From the NCBI GenBank assembly GCA_963775295.1, contig CAVZIK010000006.1, forward strand, positions 2,728,001 to 2,792,000: 64,000 nucleotides of DNA. Direction: 5' to 3'. The stretch's first letter is position 1; every line of letters begins with the position of its first letter. The DNA is from JAMDEO01 sp963775295 (lineage in GTDB: Bacteria > Actinomycetota > Thermoleophilia > RBG-16-64-13). The notes below the pieces were generated by a model. That model saw nothing but the letters and a program-made list of their open reading frames with translations. It searched no databases and had not been told where the DNA came from. A program made the position numbers and the translations under genes. Below are positions 51,723 through 61,191 of the stretch, in pieces.

Positions 51723-52790
51723 CTACAGCCGGGCGAGATATGCCTGGATGCCGCGCAAGATCGCGGCGGCTTCCCGCGCTATCACACTCGGTTCGGCCAG
51801 AGTGGGGCCCTCCTCCGGATGACTCAAATACCCCGGCTCGACCATGACCGCAAGCGGCTTCACCTCTCGCAGGCAGGCGAAGTTTCGTCCGTGCTTGCGG
51901 AGATCCACCCTATCCAGCTCGCACGAAAGGGCGTCGACCATGTATCCGGCGAGACGCTTGCCGGTGCGCGAGTGATAGGCGCTGTTGGCGAAGAAGTAGG
52001 CCGCCGCTCCCCGAACGAGGTGAGAGGGACTGGCGCTGTGATGGATGCAGATGTGGATATCCGGCTCCCAGGCGTTGGCAATCTCGGTCCGTTCGTACAG
52101 CCGCATAGTCACGTCGTCGTCGCGCAGAAGATTCACAACGACGCCTGACGCCTCCAAAAGTTCAGTCAACCGCAAAGCCAGCATGAGGTTGATGTCCTTC
52201 TCCACCAGTCCACCCGGCTCGGTCATCCCCCAATCGAGGCCGCCGTGAGCCGCGTCTATGCTGACGCGCAACTGCTGTAAGGATTGCTGCCCCATGTAGC
52301 CGTTCAGCCGATCGGGTATGCCCGCGACGTTGCCTTCCGGGTTTACCTGGCGAAGACGTCTGAGCCGATCGAACGTGGTCTCCCCCACGATACCGTCGAC
52401 GTTGAGCCCGGCATTTCGTTGGAACTCTGTTACAGCCACTTCAAGGGCGGGCGAGAAGATCCCATCCACGGGACCGCAGTCGAAGCCCAATTCATCCAAC
52501 CGCCGTTGAAGGTAGAGAACGTCGTCGCCCCGCATGTAGGGCACTCGCAGATAGAGAAGGCGGTCGCCGGGCTCGTAGCCGGCTTCGACAAGCTCGGTCC
52601 AGGTGTTGTCCTCCACCACCCCGTCGGCCATGAGAAGCCTTCTCTGTTGGAAAGCCCGTATGGCCCGCTCGGTCTGAGGGCCGAAGAATCCGTCGGCCCC
52701 TTCGCGGCCGAGGAAGTACCCCAGCGCGGCGAGACGCGTCTGGATATCGACTACCTGTTTGCCTCTGTGGCCTCTGCCGACCGGACGCAT
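51723..52790 (-). CDS. CwlM-like N-acetylmuramoyl-L-alanine amidase homologue
   Basis: 355 residues. Two peptidoglycan-binding repeats (about 8-70 and 83-145) precede an amidase_3 domain (174-355) with His182, Glu197 and His250/251, and a C-terminal VEPGYLSH. No signal peptide is present: the N-terminus is MRPVGRGHRGKQVV. This domain order without secretion signal is that of mycobacterial CwlM, which acts in the cytoplasm as a regulator of MurA. The zinc ligands look intact, so catalytic activity cannot be excluded. Start is given as predicted; a slightly later one is possible. Confidence 0.85.
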   Translation of the reverse strand: MRPVGRGHRGKQVVDIQTRLAALGYFLGREGADGFFGPQTERAIRAFQQRRLLMADGVVEDNTWTELVEAGYEPGDRLLYLRVPYMRGDDVLYLQRRLDELGFDCGPVDGIFSPALEVAVTEFQRNAGLNVDGIVGETTFDRLRRLRQVNPEGNVAGIPDRLNGYMGQQSLQQLRVSIDAAHGGLDWGMTEPGGLVEKDINLMLALRLTELLEASGVVVNLLRDDDVTMRLYERTEIANAWEPDIHICIHHSASPSHLVRGAAAYFFANSAYHSRTGKRLAGYMVDALSCELDRVDLRKHGRNFACLREVKPLAVMVEPGYLSHPEEGPTLAEPSVIAREAAAILRGIQAYLARL

Positions 52791-52925
52791 AGTCCTCTGG
52801 GGCCTCCAAAGTTGATGGATTCGCTAGAATTCACAGCCTGGGCGGAGACAACGGAGCCACGCCCAAGAGGTCTGGCTATTATACTCAATGCCATGGCCCC
52901 CCAGGAGACACGAGGGAGCAACAGA

Positions 52926-54122
52926 TTGAGCAACCGCGCGCTGGCGATCGCCGCTGCGGGACTGTGGATCGTGGCCGCGGTCCTAACGGCTTTCTTCTTC
53001 TTCACCTCCTCCGAAGCGGGCGCGGGCCAATCGATTCCAACCACCACGGTCGATGTCACGACCACCACCAGCGTTCCTCCCACGACCACCTCATCTGTCG
53101 CATCAACCACTACCATCCTGCCGGCGACGACCACAACCACACTCTCCCCACCCTTAACTCTGGCGGCCGGAGGCGACGTCATGGGCGACCGCGGAGTGCG
53201 TGCATTTGTCAGCGAGGACGGCGCGCCGGCAGTGTTCGCGAAAGTCAAGCCTTTTCTTCAGTCCGCCCAACTCGCTTTTGTCAACCTCGAATGTCCCATC
53301 TCCGACGAGGGAACAGCCAAGGTAGCCAAGGAATACACGTTCCGCGCCCCCACCTCCCTGCCGGCAGGTCTTGTGTCCGCCGGCATCGACGTGGTGAGCG
53401 TGGCCAACAACCATGTGCTCGACTATGGTCAGTCGGCTTTGACGGATACGCTCAGGCGTCTGGACGCAGCCGGCGTGGCGCACGCGGGAGCCGGTGCCAA
53501 CAGCAGTTCGGCGGCCGCGCCTGCTCTGCTCATCACTCCGGCGGGCACCGTGGCGGTACTGGCGTTCACGGAGATCATCCCCGCGGGCTTCGAGGCCGGC
53601 TCCCACCAGCCGGGGGTCAACCCGGCGACACCGGGCTACACGAGGCTGCTGTCGGCCGTCAAAGCCGCGGCCGCGCGAGCCGATTTCGTGGTGGTTAGCG
53701 TCCACTGGGGCATCGAGTACAGCGCGCGGGCCAACGCCGATCAGCGCGCGCTGGCGCACCGCATCATCGACGCAGGCGCCGACATCGTCATCGGGCATCA
53801 TCCCCACGTTATCCAGGGGATCGAACTCTACCGCGACAAGTTGATCGCCTACAGTCTGGGAGATTTCGTGTTCGACCACTACGGGCGAAGCACCGGAGAA
53901 GCCTTCGTCCTGCAGGCCACACTTCCCCAGGAAGGCCTCCCCTCTCTGGAAATCGTGCCCGTCTACTTGAACGACACGAGCGGCGTGCCTGCCCCCGTTA
54001 GCGGCGAAGAGGCAGACGTGATCCTCGGCAGACTGATCAAATTGAGCGGGTCTCTCGGCCTAAAACTCGTGCAGGAGGGCGATCGTGCCCGGTTGGCTGC
54101 CGATCCGGTGGTCACTCCCTGA
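52926..54122 (+). CDS. CapA/PgsA-type metallophosphatase-fold membrane protein
   Basis: 398 residues from a TTG with GAGGGAG seven bases upstream; the open frame extends much further upstream but only as a shadow of the amidase gene. One membrane helix (6-28) is followed by a Thr-rich linker (39-72) and the CapA domain: AAGGDVMGDRG, NLECPISDEG, VANNHVLDYG, VSVHWGIEY, GHHPHVIQGIE, AYSLGDFVFD. CapA proteins take part in poly-gamma-glutamate or capsule synthesis; here it may be another surface function. The stop region overlaps the convergent methyltransferase by 11 bp. Confidence 0.88.
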   Translation: MSNRALAIAAAGLWIVAAVLTAFFFFTSSEAGAGQSIPTTTVDVTTTTSVPPTTTSSVASTTTILPATTTTTLSPPLTLAAGGDVMGDRGVRAFVSEDGAPAVFAKVKPFLQSAQLAFVNLECPISDEGTAKVAKEYTFRAPTSLPAGLVSAGIDVVSVANNHVLDYGQSALTDTLRRLDAAGVAHAGAGANSSSAAAPALLITPAGTVAVLAFTEIIPAGFEAGSHQPGVNPATPGYTRLLSAVKAAAARADFVVVSVHWGIEYSARANADQRALAHRIIDAGADIVIGHHPHVIQGIELYRDKLIAYSLGDFVFDHYGRSTGEAFVLQATLPQEGLPSLEIVPVYLNDTSGVPAPVSGEEADVILGRLIKLSGSLGLKLVQEGDRARLAADPVVTP

Positions 54123-55353
54123 CCTGCACCATCACCTTGAAGGACCAACCCAAGCCCTCGTCGTCGAGCAAAGCGTCGAGGACCGATGCCTGCCGATCGG
54201 CTTCCAGGGGATCGCTCAATGGACAGCACGCGAGTTGGCTCGGCGTCACCGGTTCTTGACCGGCGCCTCCGGCGGAGAGGAACGCCGCCAGACTCGTGAA
54301 GACCACGGTTTCGAATCCCACCTGTCGCCCGTGGACGTCGAGCGCCCGGAAATCCACATCGGCCGTCAGATCCTGTCGCCCCGGTCGCGCGAGGAGGTCG
54401 GTGCTCATTTGATGACGGAAGTAACCCCGGGCCGTGCGTCGGCGCGAACCCCCGGGTCGCATGACCCTTTCCGCTGGTCGGTAGTACTCTTTCATCAAGT
54501 CACCATGAGATCCCGGTCCGTCGTCGTACCAGTCACCGTAGTCGATGGTAACGAAGGACCCTACAGGCATGACCTGGGATACCTCTGCCAAAATTCCGGA
54601 AACGCCGGGCCGCACTTCGATGACGTCGTCGGCAGTCACCCGGCGCAGGTAATCGGGATCCAACGATCCGAAGAGCAGCTCGATCTCGGCGGCCGCCTCC
54701 GGCGAGAGCCCACCCCAAGTCTGCTCCGGGCCGGCGCCCCAGGTGACCCAGGACTCCCGCAGGATTTCGCCGGCGACGTCGACCAAGTGAACGGGGAGTG
54801 CATCAAAGAACTCGTTTCCGATCATCACGACCGGATCCACCCCGCGGCAAGCCTCCCGGAGGCTCGATCCCCAGCGGACGTCCCAGCCGGCATTCCGAAG
54901 ATCCTCGAGCGCCTCTTCCTGCCTCTTGCGCAGTCCCGCGCTGACTTCCACGATGCAGTAGACAACACGATCCCGCAGGTCGGGCCGAGTCCTGTCCCAG
55001 GACCCGAGCACGGCTTGGACCAGATGTCCCTCTCCTCCTCCAAGTTCCACGACCCCCACCGGCCGCGCCTCGGCTTCGCCGGCTCGGCCCGCGCCGGGTC
55101 GAGCTCCATTAGGAGCATCCCTCAGCGAAAGCGAAGCGTCCGCCAGCTCCACCAATAGACTCGCCACCGCCTCGTTGAATGCCGGAGAAAGAGAAGGCGC
55201 GGTACTGAAGTCCCCGCGCCGGCCGAGGACGCGGTCGGCCCGGCAGTAATAGCCCTCTGCCGGATGAGTGAGAGCGAGTTCCATGAAACGAGCGAACGTC
55301 ACCCGTCCGCCCTCGTCTTGGAGTATTTCGGCCATGCCCCGCTTGAATATCAC
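54112..55353 (-). CDS. MidA/NDUFAF7-type SAM-dependent methyltransferase
   Basis: 413 residues, COG1565/DUF185 family. The N-terminus FARFMELALTHPAEGYY, GDFSTAPSLSPAF and the SAM site VVELGGGEGHL are diagnostic, as is IGNEFFDALPVH. In mitochondria this enzyme methylates an arginine of a complex I subunit; the bacterial substrate is not established. The start may be the ATG shortly after (MAEILQDEGG). Convergent 3' overlap with capA. Confidence 0.85.
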   Translation of the reverse strand: MIFKRGMAEILQDEGGRVTFARFMELALTHPAEGYYCRADRVLGRRGDFSTAPSLSPAFNEAVASLLVELADASLSLRDAPNGARPGAGRAGEAEARPVGVVELGGGEGHLVQAVLGSWDRTRPDLRDRVVYCIVEVSAGLRKRQEEALEDLRNAGWDVRWGSSLREACRGVDPVVMIGNEFFDALPVHLVDVAGEILRESWVTWGAGPEQTWGGLSPEAAAEIELLFGSLDPDYLRRVTADDVIEVRPGVSGILAEVSQVMPVGSFVTIDYGDWYDDGPGSHGDLMKEYYRPAERVMRPGGSRRRTARGYFRHQMSTDLLARPGRQDLTADVDFRALDVHGRQVGFETVVFTSLAAFLSAGGAGQEPVTPSQLACCPLSDPLEADRQASVLDALLDDEGLGWSFKVMVQVRE

Positions 55354-55411
55354 TCCTTAAGGGTACCGCTAAGAAGGTGTGCAAACGAGCAAAGAAGCGA
55401 GGATGCATTCG

Positions 55412-55813
55412 ATGAAGAAGCGAAGATTGGTGCTAGGTTTGTCTTGTTTTTCCCTCGCCCTGCTCCTCGCGCTGGCGATGATCGGTTGCGGCGGCGGCAC
55501 GGGCACGACTACGACAGCCGGCCAGGTGACCACCAGTAGCGGTCCGGCCACCACCAGCGGCTCCGCCGGAGCCTCCGTTGACATCAAGAACTTCGCCTAT
55601 GTGCCAGCGTCGATCACGATCAAAGTCGGAGAGACCGTCACGTGGACGAATTCCGATAGCGTGACCCATACCGTGACGGGCGACAACGGCGAGTTTGACA
55701 GCGGCAATCTGGATTCCGGCAAGACTTTCTCGTTCACCTTCCAGACGGCGGGTACCTTCACCTATCACTGCACCATCCACCCGAACATGAAGGGCACCGT
55801 TATCGTTCAGTGA
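55412..55813 (+). CDS. Cupredoxin-domain lipoprotein
   Basis: 133 residues. The ATG at 55412 has GAGGA eight bases upstream. The lipoprotein signal ends at the Cys of MIGC, followed by Gly and a Thr/Ser-rich linker of about 40 residues. The C-terminal 90 residues are a plastocyanin/azurin fold with type 1 copper ligands: His in VTHTVTG, then Cys, His and Met in YHCTIHPNMKG. It probably transfers electrons at the cell surface. No obvious redox partner is encoded nearby. Confidence 0.9.
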   Translation: MKKRRLVLGLSCFSLALLLALAMIGCGGGTGTTTTAGQVTTSSGPATTSGSAGASVDIKNFAYVPASITIKVGETVTWTNSDSVTHTVTGDNGEFDSGNLDSGKTFSFTFQTAGTFTYHCTIHPNMKGTVIVQ

Positions 55814-55816
55814 CCG

Positions 55817-58066
55817 CTAGCAGCCCAGACCCGTGCCGTGTTTCTCCAGGTACGCGCTGTGCGCGGCCATCTTCCCCATGATCCTCACCGCCCGCAGGGG
55901 CGATGGGAGGACGAACGTGGAATAGCGGCCGCTTCCTGAGAACACGGCCTGGGTCATCGGTTTGAAGGAGATGTTTGCGATGGGCTTGCAGTAACGGCCC
56001 ATGAGGTCCGCGACCTCTTGGATGAACTGCAGTTCCCGCTCGCTCAATTCCGGTTCCGTCTCCTCAGCGTCATCTCCCGTGGCACAGCCGACAGTAACCC
56101 GCCCGCTGACCCCCGCCTTGAGGGCTTCGATCTCCCTGATCGCCCGCCGGCTCTCGCTCATGGAGCCCACCACGCCCATCACGATGACAGCGTCGACCTG
56201 GTCGCTGGCAACGAGGGTCTCAAGCACGGCTTCAGGCACTCCGGGAGTTATGGTCGCCACCATGTCCACGGGGTTCGAATGGCTCCAGAACGGAGGAAGA
56301 AGCTTGTCCAAGCTCTCGATGACCTCCGGAGAAAGCTCGGCCAACTCCAAGCCGGCCCGCGCGATCTCGTCGGCCACGAGAACCCCCCAGCCGCCTCCCA
56401 ATGTCGCGACGGCCACCCGCTTGCCCGGCGGCAGCGGCATGTAGGAGAGCGCGAAAGTTAGGTCCATGAACTCGTCTGGATCGGTGGTGACGATCAGCCC
56501 CGACTGCCGCGCTGCAGCGTCGAAAACGGCGCTGGATGAGGCCAGAGCCCCGGTGTGGGAGGCCGCGGCCTTTTGCCCGTATTGACTGGTGCCTCCGCGG
56601 AGCACGACCACGGGCTTCTCTAGAGAAGTGGTGCGGACGACGTCGAGCAGCCGGCGCCCGTCGTCGAAGCCCTCCATGTAAGCAACGATGGTGTTGGTCT
56701 CCGGGTCGGTCCGAAGGTAGTTGATGAAGTCGACCGCATCGATCATGGCCTCGTTGCCGACGCCGATAAACTTGCCGACGCCTCCCTTGCGGCGCTCGGC
56801 AGAAACCAATAGCTGGAGACCCAGATTGCCCGACTGCGAAACCATGCTCGCCCCGCCCGGATCCGGCCGGAGGAGCATGAACCCTGTACCGTACAGATGG
56901 TGGTGCGAGGAGATGACGCCCATGCAGTTGGGGCCGACGAGTGCCATACCGTGGCTTTTGGCGACGGTCACCACCTCGTCTTCCAATTGCCGGCCCTCGG
57001 CGCCCAACTCCGAGAATCCCGCCGATACCACCACCACAGCCGACACGCCCTTGCGCCCGCACGCTTCCACCGTGCCCTTGACGAGCGAAGACGCCACCGC
57101 GATGATGACCAAATCTGGGGTCTCAGGCAGTTCCGCGATGTCAGTGTAAGCCGGGAGGCCGAGAATCTCGCCGCCCTTGGGGTTGATGGGATAGATTGGG
57201 CCGGGAAACTCGCCCAGGCGGAGGTTGGCGATCAACATCCCGCCCCACTTGCCGGTGTCGGACGAGGCTCCCACCACCGCCACACTGCGTGGGGCGACGA
57301 GGGCGTGCAGCTCGGAAACATCGGCCGGCCGTCTGGTTGAGGGCTCCTGTGGATCGCCGAGAGCGATGAGGGCGTCCACTGCGACGGGCTGCGAACCATC
57401 GATCAGGAGTGGGTTGACGTCGATCTCCCGGATCTCGGGATGGTCCAGCGCCATCTTTCCCACGGCCTGCAGGACGGCGACAAGAGCGTCGCGGTCCACG
57501 GCGGGTGATCCCCTGAACGGACCCAGAAGAGCTTTGGCCTGGATCTGATCGAGCAGTTCGGCGGCATCTCCCTCTCCAAAGGGCACCACCGCGAAGGCCA
57601 CGTCGTGCAGAGCCTCTGTGAAGATGCCTCCCAGTCCAAACATTACGACGGGACCAAACAGATGATCCCGGATGAGCCCGACGACGAACTCCCGCTTGCC
57701 CCGGACCATGTGCTCGACCAGCACTCCGTCGAGCTTGGCCCCGGCAGCGGCAGCCCGGGTCTCGAGCGTCCTGAAGCCCTCGCGGACCTCAGCCTCGTCC
57801 GCAATCCCCAGAAGGACCAAGCCTGCATCCGTCTTGTGCTGGATGGTTGGAGAGGAGCCCTTCATCGCCACGGGATATCCTATCTTCGCAGCCACCCTCA
57901 CAGCGTCGTCGGCAGAAATGACTGTGCCACCCTCGGGCACCGCGATACCGTACTCCCGGAATAGCCGCTTGCCGGCCTCCTCGTCCAGAGCCGAGACTCC
58001 CGCTCTGAGCGCATCCTCGATAATGAACCGCCCGCGAGGTACCACGGTTTCCTGAGAGTCGTCCAT
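55817..58066 (-). CDS. Fused ADP-forming acyl-CoA (acetyl-CoA) synthetase
   Basis: 749 residues from the ATG at 58066 with GGGGCGGC upstream. It makes acyl-CoA from acid, CoA and ATP, or the reverse with ATP gain. An N-terminal ATP-grasp (beta-type) domain (KRLFREYGIAVPEGG, VEHMVRGKREFVVG) is followed by a CoA-binding domain (RSVAVVGASSDTGKWGG) and two succinyl-CoA-ligase-like flavodoxin domains. The phospho-His is in AASHTGAL. The beta-alpha order is a common bacterial/archaeal fusion. Acetate or a branched/aryl acid could be the substrate. Confidence 0.9.
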   Translation of the reverse strand: MDDSQETVVPRGRFIIEDALRAGVSALDEEAGKRLFREYGIAVPEGGTVISADDAVRVAAKIGYPVAMKGSSPTIQHKTDAGLVLLGIADEAEVREGFRTLETRAAAAGAKLDGVLVEHMVRGKREFVVGLIRDHLFGPVVMFGLGGIFTEALHDVAFAVVPFGEGDAAELLDQIQAKALLGPFRGSPAVDRDALVAVLQAVGKMALDHPEIREIDVNPLLIDGSQPVAVDALIALGDPQEPSTRRPADVSELHALVAPRSVAVVGASSDTGKWGGMLIANLRLGEFPGPIYPINPKGGEILGLPAYTDIAELPETPDLVIIAVASSLVKGTVEACGRKGVSAVVVVSAGFSELGAEGRQLEDEVVTVAKSHGMALVGPNCMGVISSHHHLYGTGFMLLRPDPGGASMVSQSGNLGLQLLVSAERRKGGVGKFIGVGNEAMIDAVDFINYLRTDPETNTIVAYMEGFDDGRRLLDVVRTTSLEKPVVVLRGGTSQYGQKAAASHTGALASSSAVFDAAARQSGLIVTTDPDEFMDLTFALSYMPLPPGKRVAVATLGGGWGVLVADEIARAGLELAELSPEVIESLDKLLPPFWSHSNPVDMVATITPGVPEAVLETLVASDQVDAVIVMGVVGSMSESRRAIREIEALKAGVSGRVTVGCATGDDAEETEPELSERELQFIQEVADLMGRYCKPIANISFKPMTQAVFSGSGRYSTFVLPSPLRAVRIMGKMAAHSAYLEKHGTGLGC

Positions 58067-58069
58067 CAA

Positions 58070-58307
58070 AGCCGCCCCGCATTCCGGTAGGGTCCGAGAG
58101 GAATTCAGTATGCCTGAGAATACGTGGATGCGGAAGGAACGGCTGGTCTCACTCGTGTCACCAGTGCTATGCGCATCCTGTCTAGATCAAGGCCTTCGAT
58201 GCAAACGCATACCGCTTGTTGCATTTCGTAGGTGCGAACTGACATCATAGACCAAAGAGTCGAGCAACCAGCCGCAGCATCTAGATGCGAGAAGGAGTGC
58301 CGGACTT
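58070..58307. other. Non-coding gap with a 12-bp palindrome
   Basis: No convincing gene. The stretch is less GC-rich than its neighbours and contains the perfect palindrome GCATCTAGATGC (58277-58288), just before an AAGGAG that could serve the small ORF starting at 58308. It probably holds the promoter of the acyl-CoA synthetase on the minus strand; I cannot define the hexamers. Confidence 0.4.
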
Positions 58308-58619
58308 TTGCAAAGCGCCCTAGCCCACAGAGACGTGGAGCCCACCCCCGAGTCGCGAGAGGTCATTGACTGCCACAGGTGCGAGCTTCTGGCGGATTGC
58401 CGTCTGTATCCCACCAAGGGTCACGCCAAGCAAGGCCGTATTCAGAATGTCAAAGTGGCGATGGCTTTGGGCCTGATGCGGTGCGGGGACGCCGTGTTCA
58501 ATTTCGGGTTACGCCGACTTCACCCGGCCTGCCCCCTACGCAGATCGTTCGAATCACTCGCACCGTTGGTGGAGACGGCCTTCTCCTTGAGTTCGACGAA
58601 GCGAAGAGAGACATCATAG
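58308..58619 (+). CDS. Possible small Cys-containing protein
   Basis: 103 residues from a TTG with AAGGAG about ten bases upstream. It shows CHRCELLADC, then RCGDAVFNFG and HPACPLRR, a cysteine pattern that could bind metal. The last 100 bp are antisense to the HTH gene end, which weakens the case. No family recognised. It may be a spurious frame. Confidence 0.3.
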   Translation: MQSALAHRDVEPTPESREVIDCHRCELLADCRLYPTKGHAKQGRIQNVKVAMALGLMRCGDAVFNFGLRRLHPACPLRRSFESLAPLVETAFSLSSTKRRETS

Positions 58620-58918
58620 AGGGCATCGGCGAGTTCGGGATACTTACGGGCCATGGACTCGGACCACATTCGCCGGTACTCCATGAAGTAATGAGGATTC
58701 ACCCCGATCACCCTTGAAATCCCCTCGATGGCCTCCATCTTCAGGGACCTCTCACCCTTGAGCATCAAGCGGAGAGCCTCGTAGGAATAACCGTCCACCT
58801 GGCTCAGTACGGGACGAAGATCGAAATTGCCGAGGCGGTCACCATACTTCACCCGCATGATCTCGCCCAAGGCTTCGGCGAATTCCTTGTGAGTGTGTTC
58901 TGTTCGCTCGGTTGCCAC
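58520..58918 (-). CDS. Small HTH (Cro/CI-like) regulator
   Basis: 132 residues from a GTG. The N-terminal 80 residues read as a helix-turn-helix of the XRE type in divergent form (FAEALGEIMRVKYGD, YSYEALRLMLKGERSLKMEAIEGISRVIGVNPHYF). The C-terminal part is a short helix (MARKYPELADALYDVSLRFVEL) that may mediate dimerisation. The target is unknown; neighbours are the acyl-CoA synthetase and a CDF transporter. Confidence 0.65.
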   Translation of the reverse strand: MATERTEHTHKEFAEALGEIMRVKYGDRLGNFDLRPVLSQVDGYSYEALRLMLKGERSLKMEAIEGISRVIGVNPHYFMEYRRMWSESMARKYPELADALYDVSLRFVELKEKAVSTNGASDSNDLRRGQAG

Positions 58919-59079
58919 GGTGTTGCCTCGCCTTCAGCGCATCGGCCCGGTGCGCCAGGTAATGTCTCTGCCCCCACGACGGAGAATTCCCAACTGGAAA
59001 TGCGACGACACGTTCTCTACGGACAACCGGAAATGACTCAATTGCCGTTAACGCTGGAACGTTACCACAAGGCGCTCGG

Positions 59080-60060
59080 CTAGTCGACCGCCCTCAAATC
59101 TGGGTGGTCTTTCGCGTGTTCATTAACTTCCAGGGAACAGCCGCTCGCACAAGAATCCTTGCAAGAACGATCGCAGGGCTCAATGTGGATTTGGACGCGG
59201 GTCTCCGGCAGACGCTCCTTTATGGCCACCACTATCTCGTCGCCGAGAGTGTGGGCCTCGCCTACGGACATCTTGTCATCCACGGCCACATGAAAATCGA
59301 TGAACCTGGTGGAACCGGCCTTGCGGGTGCGTAAGTTGTGAAAACTCCGCACTTGGGGCCACGTCTGGACGACATAATCCGGCAACCACCCGATGTCCTC
59401 TTCGGGAAGACTCACATCGAGAAGATCGCGAGCCGACTGTCGCGTTAGGTCCCACGCAGCCTTCATGATCATGAGAGCTACAACTATGGCGACGGCAGGA
59501 TCGAGCCAACCGATATCCACCCCCGGCGAGATCGTGTTTACGATCCACAACACCAGTAAACCGAACATGACGCCCAGGGAGGTGAAGACGTCGGTGCGGA
59601 GGTGCCAGGCATCGGCCTGCAGGGCCACGGAATCGGTGGCTTTGCCCACTTTGAACAGACGACGCGATACCAGCGTGTTAACGATGGCGGATACGAGCAT
59701 GACCCCTACACCCCAAGCCGGGACGTCAACGGCCTGAGGCTTGATGAGTTTGTGCACTGCTTCGTAAATGATCCAGACAGCGGCGACGAAGATCAACAGA
59801 GCTTCGATCGTGCCCGAGATGTTCTCGTATTTGCCGTGACCGTACGGATGTCGTTCGTCGGCGGCCCGGCCGGAGGCGCGCACTGCAAACAGGGCTATCA
59901 GGGCAGCGACGAGATCTACACCGGAATGGATGGCCTCTGAGATTACCGACACGGATCCGATCAACAGGCCAATGACAACTTTGATGGCTATAAGGACACT
60001 GTTGGAAAGCACCGACAGTGCGGCCGTGCTGGTCTTCTTGTTGGCTAGATCAATCAACAT
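59080..60060 (-). CDS. Cation diffusion facilitator (CDF) metal exporter
   Basis: 326 residues from the ATG at 60060 with GGGGGCG upstream. Six membrane helices and a cytoplasmic C-terminal domain. The metal site residues are in SEAIHSGVDL and DAWHLRTDVFTS; HPYGHGKYE is a family motif. The C-terminus carries a Cys cluster (CDRSCKDSCASGC) and His residues, likely extra metal binding. Exports Zn, Fe, Mn or related ions. The 235-bp gap to the next minus-strand gene downstream of 61,000 holds no gene I can support. Confidence 0.92.
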   Translation of the reverse strand: MLIDLANKKTSTAALSVLSNSVLIAIKVVIGLLIGSVSVISEAIHSGVDLVAALIALFAVRASGRAADERHPYGHGKYENISGTIEALLIFVAAVWIIYEAVHKLIKPQAVDVPAWGVGVMLVSAIVNTLVSRRLFKVGKATDSVALQADAWHLRTDVFTSLGVMFGLLVLWIVNTISPGVDIGWLDPAVAIVVALMIMKAAWDLTRQSARDLLDVSLPEEDIGWLPDYVVQTWPQVRSFHNLRTRKAGSTRFIDFHVAVDDKMSVGEAHTLGDEIVVAIKERLPETRVQIHIEPCDRSCKDSCASGCSLEVNEHAKDHPDLRAVD

Positions 60061-60295
60061 CGCCCCCAAACACGCAAAAGCTCTGCAGGAACTGAAGCGT
60101 CCCGCAGAGCGAAAGTGCCACCGCTCCACTGCTGGCGAAGCCCGGCTACGCCCCAGGCCGACTCACGAGCGGAGCGACCGATGGGGCTGCCTGATCAGCG
60201 CGAAGTATAAGGCCGAAGCATTGCGGAGGCAAGACGGGGAAAAGACCTACCGAGACCTTCTCCGCTGGTGAGCGTCCACCCGTTGTGGGTTGGGG

Positions 60296-61072
60296 TCAGA
60301 GACGCAACGCCGAACGACCCCCGTTTTGCGAAGCCCCGCAATGAGAACAGAAATTTCCACCCTGGAACTGCATTCCGCACGCCGGACACTGCGAGCCTCC
60401 CGCGGTCCGTTGAGTGCCCGGCACGCCGGCGACGCCCGGGGTCACCGGAGCGGCCGACGACTGAGCCGAACCCAGATAACTCGGCGGTATATAGCTTGGT
60501 AACCCGTATCCGCCCCCCGGGTAGGACATCGCCGCTTGAGACTGACCCCAGGGCCGCCGCGGCAGGGGCCGTGGCAGGGCGTCCAGTCGCTTGGCAAGCT
60601 TGCCCAGACGAACCCAGTAGAGGATCCAGAGCACAAACGCCGCCAGAAACAGCCCAAACCCTACGGCTAGCAGTCCAGCGACATCGGTCACGTCGGGGCG
60701 AGCGGCGCCGAGCGAGTTGCGCATTCCTATGAACGTGGTCAGGCCATTGCTCAGCCACATGAACCCGGTTCCAGCCACGAACAATATCCCCATGGTCAGT
60801 CCCAGTTCCTGACCTGGCCTCTTCAAGGTGACGCCGCGCAGGCGAAATTCCTTCTCGAGAGATCTGCCCAGACTGACAACGTTGACAAATTGCCAGCCCA
60901 GGCCCACGGCCGGAACCAACTGCAGCCACACCATGCCGGGCGCCATTGAGCGATTCTGGGCCGCACATCTCTCGAGCATCCTCTGCAGCGTCCAAAGATA
61001 CTTGAGATAGACGACAAGGGCCGCGATCAACACCGCAAGGTAGATCAAGAGCAAGAAGACAGCTACAGCCAC
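60296..61072 (-). CDS. Four-helix membrane protein with C-terminal zinc ribbon
   Basis: 258 residues from a GTG with GGGAGGG upstream. Four membrane segments, a Pro/Gly/Tyr-rich linker (YPGGGYGLPSYIPPSYLG), and a zinc ribbon CPAC...CSHC at the C-terminus. Residues about 34-80 are clearly homologous to the next gene (RCxxQNRSxxPGxVWLxLxP, then GRSLxxEFxxRGV), so the two are paralogues. Similar to DUF4328/zinc-ribbon membrane proteins. Function unknown. Confidence 0.75.
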   Translation of the reverse strand: MAVAVFLLLIYLAVLIAALVVYLKYLWTLQRMLERCAAQNRSMAPGMVWLQLVPAVGLGWQFVNVVSLGRSLEKEFRLRGVTLKRPGQELGLTMGILFVAGTGFMWLSNGLTTFIGMRNSLGAARPDVTDVAGLLAVGFGLFLAAFVLWILYWVRLGKLAKRLDALPRPLPRRPWGQSQAAMSYPGGGYGLPSYIPPSYLGSAQSSAAPVTPGVAGVPGTQRTAGGSQCPACGMQFQGGNFCSHCGASQNGGRSALRL

Positions 61073-61191
61073 GGTGCGCCCTCCCGTTTGGGAATGTTCA
61101 AGTCGGCCCAGGGGCTGAAGCGATTATCGGCCGACACGTTCGACCGCATGAGCCGATCGTCGGAACTCGCCCGGGATCGGGGAAGAAAACC

